DNA of 64,000 bases from an uncultured bacterium (GTDB lineage Bacteria > Cyanobacteriota > Vampirovibrionia > Gastranaerophilales > Gastranaerophilaceae). Below, one piece after another: positions 49,569 to 58,774 of the stretch (the first letter of the stretch is position 1; every line of letters starts with the position of its first letter). A program made the position numbers and the translations under genes. The stretch lies in contig CABRZP010000005.1 in the NCBI GenBank assembly GCA_902475545.1, forward strand, positions 60,549-124,548, read 5' to 3'. The notes beneath the pieces were generated by a model. The model was not told where the DNA came from, made no database searches, and saw only the letters and a program-made list of their open reading frames with translations.

Positions 49569-50769
49569 GTTTTTCAACCCATTTTTTCATTTCATGGTAG
49601 CCTTTAACACCCATATCAAAATCATCACCGATTTTAAGAGCAGGAGTACCTACCATTTTTTTATTTACAGCATAATCAATATCATCTTGAATAGTTTTTT
49701 CTACTTGAGGGCTGTATGCATCTTTTTTAAGTTTATCCATATCAAGGTCAAAGCCGGAATTTTCTAATACTTCAAGAATTTCTTCTTCGGTTGTAGGCTT
49801 TTTATCAAAGAATAATGAATTAACTTCCCAGAATTTACCTTGAAGTTGAGCAGCTTCGGCATAATGTGCCATTTTGCAAGAGCCGTGATGGAATTCTTGT
49901 TGTAAGTATTTGTTACATTCAGTATCAAGCGGTAATGCGTGGTGTTCTACTCGCAAGTTTTTATATTCTGTTGCTAATTTATGAATCATTATGTTGCAAG
50001 CATAGCACATTGGACATTTGTAATCTGAAAATACTTGAAGTACAACGGCATCTTTTGCGTCGCTGCCAAGGATATTTCCTTTAACCGCATATTTGTTTGT
50101 TGTTGCTTTAGTAAATTCTCCGTATTCTCTATCAAATTTTAGTGCCGGAGAGAATTTTGCAGTTGTGAATGTCCAACCTAAGAATCCGCATGCACATAAC
50201 ATAACAACTATAAATGCAACTCTGTATGGAATTGGTTTCAATGCATCAATAAAGTCTTTCCAACTTTGTTTGATTGCACCGACAAATCCACCTTCAAGAT
50301 CTGTTACGGCAACAAGACCAATACATAAATCAATTACATAAGTCAATGCACACATTACACATAATTTATGAATTCCAAATAAGCTTACACATAGTAAAAT
50401 CATTGAAATTATGAATGAAATAAGTCCTAATGAAGCAATATAATGGAATTTATTTTTGAATACTTCTAAGAATTTTAGTCCCGGAATATTTTTTAATTTA
50501 TCAACACCTAGAAGCATTAGGATAAATGAGTATAAAAACATTCCCCAATAAGCTAGAGGAACACCAAAGAATTGAGATTCAGTTGTTCTTGCAACTCCAT
50601 CACAGTCTACAAAATCACTAACTGAGCAAAAGCTTGGTAATGCATATTGGTTAAAATTTGCTTCATAATATATATATGCTAAGTCCAAAGCTATAATAAA
50701 TCCTATTAAAACCAGCATGATAATCATGATATTCTTTTTTGAATTTAAATCTTTTTTATCATTTTCCAT
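49540..50769 (-). CDS. VKOR-DsbA fusion protein (disulfide-bond formation)
   Basis: A membrane vitamin K epoxide reductase domain fused to a thioredoxin-like DsbA domain. Membrane helices near residues 12-30, 70-88, 105-128, 135-160 and 182-202. VKOR Cys48 and Cys56 lie in the first loop and the quinone-site CVMC is at 137-140; the Trx domain has CPMC at 252-255 in SDYKCPMCYA and the cis-Pro in GTPALKIG. It would reoxidise substrate cysteines in the periplasm and pass electrons to a quinone. The start at 50769 (409 aa) follows GGGAG. This fusion order is typical of cyanobacteria and relatives. Cys-rich secreted proteins in the window are possible clients (inference). Confidence 0.92.
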   Translation of the reverse strand: MENDKKDLNSKKNIMIIMLVLIGFIIALDLAYIYYEANFNQYALPSFCSVSDFVDCDGVARTTESQFFGVPLAYWGMFLYSFILMLLGVDKLKNIPGLKFLEVFKNKFHYIASLGLISFIISMILLCVSLFGIHKLCVMCALTYVIDLCIGLVAVTDLEGGFVGAIKQSWKDFIDALKPIPYRVAFIVVMLCACGFLGWTFTTAKFSPALKFDREYGEFTKATTNKYAVKGNILGSDAKDAVVLQVFSDYKCPMCYACNIMIHKLATEYKNLRVEHHALPLDTECNKYLQQEFHHGSCKMAHYAEAAQLQGKFWEVNSLFFDKKPTTEEEILEVLENSGFDLDMDKLKKDAYSPQVEKTIQDDIDYAVNKKMVGTPALKIGDDFDMGVKGYHEMKKWVEKHGAKPNKLF

Positions 50770-50939
50770 TGTATATTCTCCCTTTTCTCTAAACATATAT
50801 TACATTTATATAAGTAATTAATCAACCAACTTAATATTAAGACAGGATTACTCCATTCGGGTATTATCTTGAATGTTAAAATTTAACAGCGGCTTTTATT
50901 TATTTTTGCAAATTAAATTATCCATGATAATATGAGTTT

Positions 50940-52268
50940 ATGAAAAGAAAACCAACAGTAGCAATAGTAGGAAGACCTAATGTCGGAAAATCAACATTTG
51001 TAAATCGTCTTGTCGGTGCAAGACATTCAATTGTTGATGATTTGCCGGGCGTTACACGTGACAGAATTTATTTTGATGTCGAGTGGCAGAATAAAGGTTT
51101 TACTGTTATTGATACCGGCGGAATTATTCCGGGTGATGACGATGATATTATGGTATCAATTTTTGATCAGGCTAAATTAGCTTGTGAAGAAGCTGATAAA
51201 ATAATTTTTCTTGTTGATGGTCAGGCTGGTATTAATCCTGTAGATTATGATATTGCGAATATTTTGCGTCAGTCCGGTAAACCAATATTTTTGACGGTTA
51301 ATAAATGTGATAATCCTGAATCTTTAATGATGACAAGTGATTTTTATGCATTATCTGTAGGTGATCCTATTGGAATTTCAGCACTTCACGGTTCCGGCGG
51401 GGTTGGAGATTTATTAGAACTTGTTACTGAAGATTTTGAAATAACCGAAGAAGAAGAAAAAGATAATCGTATCAAAATTGCGATTGTCGGACGTCCGAAT
51501 GCAGGTAAATCTTCTATAGTTAATTCGCTTTTAAATACAGATAGAGTAATTGTTTCTGATGTGTCAGGGACTACAAGAGACAGTATTGACAGTTATGTAA
51601 CTTATAAGGACAAAGAATTTATTATTGTTGATACAGCAGGTATCAGAAAAAAATCCAAAGTTGATTATGGTGTTGAAAAGTTTGCAGTAGACAGAGCTAT
51701 TCGTTCTATAAGAGAATGCGATGTTGCGTTGTTAGTAATTGATGCAAAAGAAGGTATTTCTGATCAGGATAAAAAGATTTCGTCTATCATTACCGAAGCC
51801 GGTAAAGGTATTATTGTTGCTATAAATAAATGGGATTTGATTGAAGATAAAAAAGCAAATACAATAAATCAATTTGAAAAAGAATTGTCAATGCAGATTC
51901 CGTTTTTGAGTTATGCTCCAAAGATTTTCATTAGTGCTGTTACTAAACAACGTTTGGGGCAAATCTTTGAAGAAAGTGAAAGAGTTTACGAACAATGCAC
52001 TAAACGAATTTCGACAGGTCTGTTGAATAAAGTTATAAATGAAGCTTATGCTCTTAATCCGCCAACAAGTTTCAAAGGTAAGAGATTAAAAATATATTAT
52101 ATGACTCAAGCTGCTGTTCAGCCTCCGACATTTGTATTGTTTGTTAATAATGAAGAATTGCTGAAAGACAGTTACAAAAGATATTTAGAAAATAAGCTTC
52201 GTGAAGCTTTTGGTTTCTTTGGTACTCCTATAAGGATTTCAGTTCGTCAGCGTGGCGGCAAGGGGTAA
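50940..52268 (+). CDS. der: Ribosome-associated GTPase Der (EngA)
   Basis: Essential 50S assembly GTPase with two G domains in tandem. 442 aa. The first: GRPNVGKST (about 11-19), DTGG, NKCD; the second: GRPNAGKSS (about 184-192), DTAG, NKWD; then a C-terminal KH-like domain (about 360-442, FKGKRLKIYYMTQAAVQPPTF) ending RQRGGKG. A promoter is likely in the 170-bp gap upstream. It is monocistronic, ahead of the GH57 gene (104 bp). Confidence 0.95.
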   Translation: MKRKPTVAIVGRPNVGKSTFVNRLVGARHSIVDDLPGVTRDRIYFDVEWQNKGFTVIDTGGIIPGDDDDIMVSIFDQAKLACEEADKIIFLVDGQAGINPVDYDIANILRQSGKPIFLTVNKCDNPESLMMTSDFYALSVGDPIGISALHGSGGVGDLLELVTEDFEITEEEEKDNRIKIAIVGRPNAGKSSIVNSLLNTDRVIVSDVSGTTRDSIDSYVTYKDKEFIIVDTAGIRKKSKVDYGVEKFAVDRAIRSIRECDVALLVIDAKEGISDQDKKISSIITEAGKGIIVAINKWDLIEDKKANTINQFEKELSMQIPFLSYAPKIFISAVTKQRLGQIFEESERVYEQCTKRISTGLLNKVINEAYALNPPTSFKGKRLKIYYMTQAAVQPPTFVLFVNNEELLKDSYKRYLENKLREAFGFFGTPIRISVRQRGGKG

Positions 52269-52372
52269 AAAACAGATATTATATAACAAATTTTTGAGAT
52301 TTTTTTATTAACCTATTGTCTATAATTATTTAAATGATACAATATAAGTAATAAAAGAGGTCAATTTTAGTT

Positions 52373-54643
52373 ATGATGAGTCAGTCGAAAAAATTATCCA
52401 TAGCTTTTTACTGGCATATGCACCAGCCTGTATATCAATTAACTCCTACCGGAGATTATTTAATGCCTTGGGTAAGGCTTCATTGCGTTAAAGATTATCT
52501 TGATATGGCTTTATGGGTTGATAAATTTAGTGATTTAAAATTGAACTTTGATTTTGTCCCTGTATTGTTGGACTGTATTATTGACTATGCTGAAAAAGAT
52601 GCTCATGATATTCATTCAAGATTAACTGTTACTCCTGATGAAGATTTGACTCATGAAGATAAAATTTTTATTTTGAATAATTTCTTTGATGCGAATTATC
52701 AAACAATGATTTTGACTAATGAAGAGTATCACAGATTATATCAGCTTGTTCAGGTTAAAGGTACAAGTGATACCGAAATTTTTACTGCTCAAGAATATTC
52801 TGATATCATGGCTTTGTTTAACCTTGCTTGGATTGACCCGTCTTTTAAAACTTCTAACAGAGAGTTAAAAAAACTTGTTAAACAAGGTAAAAATTATACA
52901 CTTGAAGACAGGGTTAAGATAATTGATATTCAACGTCAAATTATTAAAAAAATTATTCCGACTCTGAAAAAGTTTGTTAATGAAAACAAAATTGAAATTA
53001 CGGCAAGTCCATACTATCATCCAATATTGCCGATATTGTTGGATTACAAAAATATCAAAAAAAATGCACCTGCGGATGATGAAATTTTTGCATTGAAAAC
53101 TGAACTTGATGCAAAACTTCAAACAAAAATGGCTCTTGACAGGGTGGAAGAAATTTTTGGAAAACGTCCGAAAGGTGTTTGGCCTTCAGAACAGTGTGTT
53201 AATGGGAAAACTCTTGATATGCTTAGCAGTCTGGGGGTTAAATGGACAATTTCCGATGAGGGTATTTTAGCTAATTCTATTAATTTTGAATTTGTTCACG
53301 ATTTTAAAGGGTATCTTAAAGAACCTTATCACCTTTTAAAATCTTATCAATATAAAACAAAAAATTCTGATATCCAGATGATATTCAGAAATTCTACAAT
53401 TCATAATCTTATAAGTTTTGAATACTCTAATCATAATCCTATTGCAACTGCAAATGATTTATATGACAGAATTAAGGTTATTCAAAGTAAAATTTTATCT
53501 TCTCCTGACAAAGATCACCTTTTAACAATTGCATTAGATGGTGAAAATTGTTGGGAAAACTATATGGAAGACGGTGCATCTTTCTTAAAAACTTTGTATA
53601 CATTAATTACAGAAGATGAAACTTTGGAAACAGTTTTAATTAGTGATTATCTTGCAAAATCAAAAGAGCATAAACCTCTTAATAAAATTGCATCAGGTTC
53701 ATGGTTTAACAGAAATTTCAAATTATGGATTGACGAACCTGTTAAAGATCTGGCATGGACATATTTAAAACGTGTTCGTCAGGATTTTTCAGAGTTTGTT
53801 AAGCGTGAACCGCTAAATCCTAATATTGAAATGGCTAGAAAAGAATTGTTTATCTGTGAAGGTAGTGACTGGTTCTGGTGGTATGGTGAACCTAATGATT
53901 CAGGACGGGATAATATATTTGATTTTATTTTCAGGACTCACTTAAAAAATATTTATAGATATCTTGACCTTGATGCTCCAAAATATTTGGATGAGCCAAT
54001 TACGAGTATTTCTCCGTCTAAGCCGTCACGTTATCCTCAATCTTTGATTACTCCGCCTATAGATGGTAAAAATATTTGTTCTGAAGATGATGTATGGAAC
54101 AATGCCGGCTGTATTGAAACTCCTGACGGACCTGTTTTGAGAGAATCAAAATTGTTCGAAAAAATCAGATTTGGTAATGATGAAAATAATTTTTATCTAA
54201 AATTCCACTTAAATAAATATATTAAAGATAATCCAAATTTATCAAAAAGAACTTTCCAAATGTATATCTATTTGAGAAAATCCGGCAGAAAGCAAGCTCT
54301 TGCTCCGGTAAGATTAATTAATAAAACTCAAAATATCTTGCCGATTTCTATGGAAAAGTTCCACAATGAACTTCAGATTGCTATCAGAAAAGATGAACTG
54401 CAGTTTATGCGTCTGATTAAAGCAATTCCGGGCGATATGTGGGTTCTAGATAGTGATAGATCTATACAAACAGCTTATGATGAAGTGTTGGATTTAAAAA
54501 TACCGTTTGATTTATTAGATATTAATAGCGGTGAAACGCTTGAATTCTTATTTGTAAATGCAAATTATGGTGTTAAAGATTTTTATATTCCTAACGAAAT
54601 GGTTTTATCTGTTACCCGTCCTGCGTTTGCTGTTAAAAAATAA
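52373..54643 (+). CDS. GH57 family glycoside hydrolase (alpha-amylase/amylopullulanase type)
   Basis: A 756-aa protein starting with AFYWHMHQPVYQ, the conserved region 1 of family GH57 (HxHQP). Region 2 is visible as ITASPYYHPILPI and region 3 as GVWPSEQCVNGKT with the catalytic Glu in WPSEQ. A likely region 4 is IALDGENCWENY with the catalytic Asp in ALDGENCW. These fit the amylase branch of GH57 (alpha-1,4-glucan hydrolase or related). No signal peptide, so it probably acts on internal glycogen. The C-terminal 200 residues are a beta-rich domain. The start could be either of two adjacent ATG. Confidence 0.88.
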   Translation: MMSQSKKLSIAFYWHMHQPVYQLTPTGDYLMPWVRLHCVKDYLDMALWVDKFSDLKLNFDFVPVLLDCIIDYAEKDAHDIHSRLTVTPDEDLTHEDKIFILNNFFDANYQTMILTNEEYHRLYQLVQVKGTSDTEIFTAQEYSDIMALFNLAWIDPSFKTSNRELKKLVKQGKNYTLEDRVKIIDIQRQIIKKIIPTLKKFVNENKIEITASPYYHPILPILLDYKNIKKNAPADDEIFALKTELDAKLQTKMALDRVEEIFGKRPKGVWPSEQCVNGKTLDMLSSLGVKWTISDEGILANSINFEFVHDFKGYLKEPYHLLKSYQYKTKNSDIQMIFRNSTIHNLISFEYSNHNPIATANDLYDRIKVIQSKILSSPDKDHLLTIALDGENCWENYMEDGASFLKTLYTLITEDETLETVLISDYLAKSKEHKPLNKIASGSWFNRNFKLWIDEPVKDLAWTYLKRVRQDFSEFVKREPLNPNIEMARKELFICEGSDWFWWYGEPNDSGRDNIFDFIFRTHLKNIYRYLDLDAPKYLDEPITSISPSKPSRYPQSLITPPIDGKNICSEDDVWNNAGCIETPDGPVLRESKLFEKIRFGNDENNFYLKFHLNKYIKDNPNLSKRTFQMYIYLRKSGRKQALAPVRLINKTQNILPISMEKFHNELQIAIRKDELQFMRLIKAIPGDMWVLDSDRSIQTAYDEVLDLKIPFDLLDINSGETLEFLFVNANYGVKDFYIPNEMVLSVTRPAFAVKK

Positions 54644-54718
54644 TTAAGAACGGCAAAGTAAATCTTTTGAAATAAGACCTATTGCGAATATTTGTATTGC
54701 TCCAAATAAAATTTCCAT
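54644..54718 (-). CDS. Possible 24-aa small membrane protein
   Basis: Too short for routine gene calling. The reading MEILFGAIQIFAIGLISKDL then four residues has a 16-residue hydrophobic core, charged ends and a very good ribosome site (AAGGGGAA, 7-8 nt before ATG). A TATAAT lies about 70-80 bp upstream on the minus strand. The stop abuts the GH57 stop. It may be a small membrane protein or a chance ORF. Confidence 0.4.
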   Translation of the reverse strand: MEILFGAIQIFAIGLISKDLLCRS

Positions 54719-54827
54719 TTATAATTCCCCTTGTTACATGATAATAAAGGTATTTTGTACACTAAAATTGCTTTGATATTAAGTTATATTACATATTATA
54801 AACAATTGATTTAAATAATTTGTCTAT

Positions 54828-54856
54828 TTTACAATAAGAAATTTTTGGTGTATAAT
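54828..54856 (+). promoter_or_regulatory. Promoter of fixC-fixX
   Basis: TTTACA at 54828-54833 and TATAAT at 54851-54856 with a 17-bp spacer. The start of fixC is 20 bp downstream, with AGAGGGG between. Confidence 0.7.
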
Positions 54857-54875
54857 TGGGTTTAAGAGGGGTTTT

Positions 54876-56174
54876 ATGCTAAAAAAAGAGAATAAAACAG
54901 ATGTAATAGTAGTTGGTGCCGGACCCGGTGGAATTTCTTGTGCAATAACTCTTGCAAGAGCAGGAAAAGAAGTTGTATTGATTGAACGCGGTTTATTTGC
55001 AGGCAGCAAAAATGTTTTTGGCGGTGCGATTTATACGCAGCCTACTAAAGAAATCTTTCCGAATTTTGAGCAGGAGGCACCTTTAGAACGAAAAAATATT
55101 GAACATAATTATATGATTCTTGGTCAGTCTGATTCTACAACTATTTCTTATAGAAAAAATGATAATACGAGTTATTCTGTTATTCGCGGGAAATTTGATC
55201 GCTGGGCAGCTGAAGAAGCAAAAAAAGCCGGAGTAGTTCTTGTTGAAGAAACTGTAGTCAGAGAACTTATTAAAGAAAATAATAAAGTGGTGGGTGTTAA
55301 AACCGAACTTGAAGAATATTTTGCGGATATTGTTGTTTTAGCGGATGGTGTAAATTCTCTTCTTGCAAAACAGATTGGTCTTAGAAAAGAGATTGAAACC
55401 CGTGATGTTGCATTGAGTGTAAAAGAAGTTCTTAAACTTGATAAAGAAACAATAAATCAGAGATTTAATTTAAAAGATAATGAAGGTGCAATCGGAGAAA
55501 TTTTTGGAGGTCCTATGCTTGGTTCTTTAGGGCTTGGTTTTATGTATACAAATGCTGATTCTGTCACAATCGGTTTAGGTATTACATTGAATGATCTTGT
55601 AGAAAAGAACTACAGACCTTTTGAAATTCTTGAACAATTAAAACAGCATCCTAAAATTGCTCCACTTATTGAAGGCGGAGTTTTAAAAGAGTATTCGGCA
55701 CATTTGATTCCGGAAGGCGGTTATAAAAAAATCCCTAAACTTTGTGATAATGGTGTTATGATAGTCGGTGATGCGGCGATGCTTGTTAACAACTTGCATT
55801 GGGAAGGTACTAATCTTGCGATGATTAGCGGAAAAATCGCAGGTGAGGTTGCGATTGAAGCTCTTCATAATGGTGATTATTCTAAAAAAATGCTTTCTAA
55901 TTATGAAAAAATATTGAAAAATTCATTTGTCTTAAAAGATATGAAAACTTATCGTAATTTGATGGATATTGCACATCAAAGACAGATGGCATTTTTAAGT
56001 TATTATTTGCAGAAAATAAATGCATTTTTTGAAATGTTTACTTCTGTTAATGGGGTTCCAAAAAGGGAAAATTATTGGAAGTTTATGAAGAGTATTTTTA
56101 CTGATAGAAAAATTTCTGAACTTTTCAAAGATGTTTGGGCGATTTTAAGATTAATTTGGAGTATTTTAGTATGA
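54876..56174 (+). CDS. fixC: FixC-type electron transfer flavoprotein:quinone oxidoreductase
   Basis: A 432-aa FAD protein passing electrons from an electron-transfer flavoprotein to quinone (or, in FixABCX, to ferredoxin/quinone by bifurcation). The FAD motif GAGPGGISCAITLARAGKEV is at about 12-31, FGGAIYTQ and GKFDRWAAEEAKKAGV follow, and GDAAMLVNNLHWEGTNLAM is the second FAD motif. The 4Fe-4S part is on the next gene, fixX. Behind a good promoter. The stop overlaps the fixX start (ATGA). No fixA or fixB in this window. Confidence 0.9.
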   Translation: MLKKENKTDVIVVGAGPGGISCAITLARAGKEVVLIERGLFAGSKNVFGGAIYTQPTKEIFPNFEQEAPLERKNIEHNYMILGQSDSTTISYRKNDNTSYSVIRGKFDRWAAEEAKKAGVVLVEETVVRELIKENNKVVGVKTELEEYFADIVVLADGVNSLLAKQIGLRKEIETRDVALSVKEVLKLDKETINQRFNLKDNEGAIGEIFGGPMLGSLGLGFMYTNADSVTIGLGITLNDLVEKNYRPFEILEQLKQHPKIAPLIEGGVLKEYSAHLIPEGGYKKIPKLCDNGVMIVGDAAMLVNNLHWEGTNLAMISGKIAGEVAIEALHNGDYSKKMLSNYEKILKNSFVLKDMKTYRNLMDIAHQRQMAFLSYYLQKINAFFEMFTSVNGVPKRENYWKFMKSIFTDRKISELFKDVWAILRLIWSILV

Positions 56175-56446
56175 ATATAGATAAGAAACTTTATACCTTA
56201 AAATATTCACCTGATACAGAATCACATTTAATACCTGATAACGAGCAGTGTAAATTATGTATAAGTCGTTGCTGTACATATATTTGTCCTGCAGAAGTTT
56301 ATGAATGGAATGAAGAAAAACAAGAATTAATTGTTAATTATGAAAATTGTTTAGAATGCGGAGCTTGCAGAATAGCTTGCGAGAAAAAATGTATAAAATG
56401 GCAATACCCTAAAGGAACTAAAGGTGTTACGTTCAAACAAGGTTAG
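56171..56446 (+). CDS. fixX: FixX-type ferredoxin-like protein
   Basis: A 91-aa partner of FixC. The N-terminal half has QCKLCISRCCTYICPAEVY with the ferredoxin-like Cys set and the C-terminal half has CLECGACRIACEKKC, a second 4Fe-4S-like set (CxxCxxCxxxC). The start ATG at 56171 overlaps the fixC stop by 4 bp, so translation is coupled; the TTG further upstream adds nothing. Functions with FixC as the quinone- or ferredoxin-linked electron path. Confidence 0.88.
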   Translation: MNIDKKLYTLKYSPDTESHLIPDNEQCKLCISRCCTYICPAEVYEWNEEKQELIVNYENCLECGACRIACEKKCIKWQYPKGTKGVTFKQG

Positions 56447-56566
56447 AGTGTAAAGGTGTAAGGGAATAAATGTTATTCTTGTTCGCTGATTTTGGTTTCA
56501 CATCAAATTTGCAATATTAACAAACAAATGGTATAAATAATTTAGGATTATAAAGGAGACAAGAAG

Positions 56567-56929
56567 ATGAAAGAAGAGTATTCACAAAACCACAGACGCT
56601 GGTATGATAAAGATCCTGTATTATCAGAAGCAGTTAGAACATTGGAAGAGACTGATGATCAAACTCAAATTAGGGTAGCATTGAATTTAATAAAGATTAT
56701 TATTGAACACAATATTGAAGATGAAAAATTTGAAGCCGTTGATGATATTATTAATGCTGTAGGTTCCGGCTTGGATGACAATAGACGCGGACGCTGGTAT
56801 GACATAGATACAACTCTTAGAACTGCAATGAATATGCTTCAAAATTGTCCTGAAGATACTCAAAAAGTTATTGCTAAAGAAATGGCAAATCTGGTTCTTG
56901 AGCAAATAAAAAAAGAGGATGAAGAGTAA
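56567..56929 (+). CDS. Hypothetical protein with an internal duplication (120 aa)
   Basis: No recognised family. Two halves are similar: HRRWYDKDPVLSEAVRTLEE (about 9-28) and RGRWYDIDTTLRTAMNMLQN (about 74-93) align with a spacing of 65 residues, each followed by a helix (RVALNLIKIIIE and KVIAKEMANLVLEQI). The conserved core RWYDxDxxLxxAxxxL looks like a short helical unit. No signal or membrane segment; acidic. AAAGGAGA precedes the ATG, and a strong terminator follows at 56953-56988. It is a free-standing gene between fixCX and a small HTH gene. Confidence 0.75.
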   Translation: MKEEYSQNHRRWYDKDPVLSEAVRTLEETDDQTQIRVALNLIKIIIEHNIEDEKFEAVDDIINAVGSGLDDNRRGRWYDIDTTLRTAMNMLQNCPEDTQKVIAKEMANLVLEQIKKEDEE

Positions 56930-56952
56930 ATAAGTATTATATTTATTATTAG

Positions 56953-56988
56953 AAACGCAGGATTGAAGATATTTTCAATCCTGCGTTT
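56953..56988 (+). terminator. Terminator of the 56567 gene
   Basis: AAACGCAGGATTGAA (56953-56967) pairs perfectly with TTCAATCCTGCGTTT (56974-56988), 15 bp, with only a short T stretch after. Confidence 0.8.
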
Positions 56989-57045
56989 TATAATGTCAAC
57001 TAAATAAAGGATATCTTAAATATATGTTTTCGTTATCATATATGT

Positions 57046-57369
57046 ATGGATAGTTATAACCAAAATGAAGAAGACAAAGAATTAAAAACAGTGGGATTGG
57101 AATTGATGTTCCTAACCCCTGAAAAATGCTCGTCAGAAGATGGTATTACGGCTGTTGAATTGGCGAAGCTTGTTAATTTGCCGCTGGAGACAGTAAAGAA
57201 AAAACTAACTATTCTAAAAGAAAAAGATATTGTCAGAGTTAAAGGTATCAATCCGAAATATTGGAAATTTAATGAATATAATTTTCAAAGAATGGATGAT
57301 GATGATGAAATATTTTTGCTTTTATGCAGTTTTGATGATGTAGATTTTGACAAATATTTTTCTTACTAA
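57046..57369 (+). CDS. Small winged-helix DNA-binding protein
   Basis: 107 aa. A helix-turn-helix is visible at about residues 35-65: GITAVELAKLVNLPLETVKKKLTILKEKDIV (key parts TAVELAKLV, LETVKKKLTIL), followed by a beta wing (RVKGINPKYWKF). An acidic tail (MDDDDEIF, DDVDFDKYF) ends the protein. It resembles MarR/ArsR-like or IscR-type small regulators but I cannot assign the family. The ATG at 57046 has no obvious ribosome site. It is 76 bp ahead of lysA and could regulate it (inference). Confidence 0.7.
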   Translation: MDSYNQNEEDKELKTVGLELMFLTPEKCSSEDGITAVELAKLVNLPLETVKKKLTILKEKDIVRVKGINPKYWKFNEYNFQRMDDDDEIFLLLCSFDDVDFDKYFSY

Positions 57370-57445
57370 ATACGAAAGAAAGAGTATGTATTTTCAAATT
57401 TAATATGATATTATAATATATAATAAGAACAATTAAGGAGACAGA

Positions 57446-58774
57446 ATGCAAACCAGTACAAATCAATATATTAAACCTCTTACTACAAAGATTAATTCTG
57501 CCGGAAATATTGAAATCGGCGGATGTGATATGGTTGATTTGGCTGAAAAGTATTCAACACCTTTATATGTTATTGACGAAGAAACTTTAAGAAGTATTTG
57601 TAAGGATTACAAAAAAGCATTTGAAAAATATCCGAAAACTCGTATGATGTACGCATCAAAAGCTCTTTGCACAAGTGCTGTTTCTAAAATCCTGGCAGAG
57701 GAAGGTTTTGGATTTGATACAGTGTCAGGCGGAGAAATTTATACGGTTTATAAATCCGGAATTGATATGAGTAAGGTTTTATTCAATGGTAACAATAAAT
57801 CTTATGATGAACTTTCTCTGGCTGTAGATGTTGGTGTTGGCAGAGTTTCTGCGGACAACTTTTTTGAACTTGCTCTATTGAATGAAATTGCACAGAGTAA
57901 GGGTAAAGTTGTTGATATACTTTTACGTATTACTCCTGGTATTGAGTGCCACACACATGAATATATTCAAACAGGTCATTTAGATTCAAAGTTTGGATTT
58001 GATTTAACACAGATTGATGAAGCTGTTGAGCTTATTTTGAATGAATATAAAAATTTGAAACTTCATGGACTTCATGCACATATTGGTTCTCAAATTTTTG
58101 AAACATCAATTTATGCTGATGAGATTGAAATTCTGGTTAAAGAGCTTGTAAGACTGGATGAAAAATTTGGTTTGAAACTTGATGAAATTAATATTGGCGG
58201 CGGTTTAGGGGTTAAATATGTTGATTCGGATGTTCCGCCTTCAACATTTGAAATTGGTGAAATTATTATTAATAAATTAAATGACGTAATTGCAAAATAT
58301 AATATTGAACCTCCGACGGTATTTTTAGAACCGGGCAGAAGTATAATTTCAACTTCAGGAGTTACATTATATACTGTAGGCAGTTCAAAACAGGTTCCTC
58401 ACGGTACAAAATATGTTGCAGTAGACGGCGGAATGTCAGATAATCCGAGACCTTCCATGTATCAAGCTGAATATTTTGCAGAAGTTGCAAATAACAAAGA
58501 AGATGCTGAACTTGAAAAAGTTACTATTGCAGGCAGGTTTTGTGAATCAGGTGATATTTTGATTAAAAATATCGAGCTTCCAAAGTTGGAGGAAGGTGAT
58601 ATTTTATGTGTTTATAATACAGGTGCTTACAATTACTCAATGGCATCAAATTATAACAGGGTTCAAAAACCGGCAATGGTTCTTGTTAAGGAGTCTGAAT
58701 CTGAGATTATTATCCAACGAGAAACTTTAGATGATTTAATTTCGCACGATATAATTCCTGATAGGTTAAAATAA
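57446..58774 (+). CDS. lysA: Diaminopimelate decarboxylase
   Basis: PLP-dependent last step of lysine synthesis (EC 4.1.1.20). 442 aa. PLP Lys in MMYASKALC (about residue 71), the FDTVSGGE segment, IGSQIF, INIGGGLGV, EPGRSI and GRFCESGDIL are the expected motifs in order, with the GAYNYSMASNYN end. AAGGAGA precedes the ATG. The stop overlaps the cdaA start (TAATG). No lysine riboswitch was seen in the 76-bp leader. Confidence 0.95.
   Translation: MQTSTNQYIKPLTTKINSAGNIEIGGCDMVDLAEKYSTPLYVIDEETLRSICKDYKKAFEKYPKTRMMYASKALCTSAVSKILAEEGFGFDTVSGGEIYTVYKSGIDMSKVLFNGNNKSYDELSLAVDVGVGRVSADNFFELALLNEIAQSKGKVVDILLRITPGIECHTHEYIQTGHLDSKFGFDLTQIDEAVELILNEYKNLKLHGLHAHIGSQIFETSIYADEIEILVKELVRLDEKFGLKLDEINIGGGLGVKYVDSDVPPSTFEIGEIIINKLNDVIAKYNIEPPTVFLEPGRSIISTSGVTLYTVGSSKQVPHGTKYVAVDGGMSDNPRPSMYQAEYFAEVANNKEDAELEKVTIAGRFCESGDILIKNIELPKLEEGDILCVYNTGAYNYSMASNYNRVQKPAMVLVKESESEIIIQRETLDDLISHDIIPDRLK

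Noticed and set aside
57370..57445. Lysine riboswitch upstream of lysA
   Set aside because: The leader is only 76 bp and lacks the conserved lysine box.
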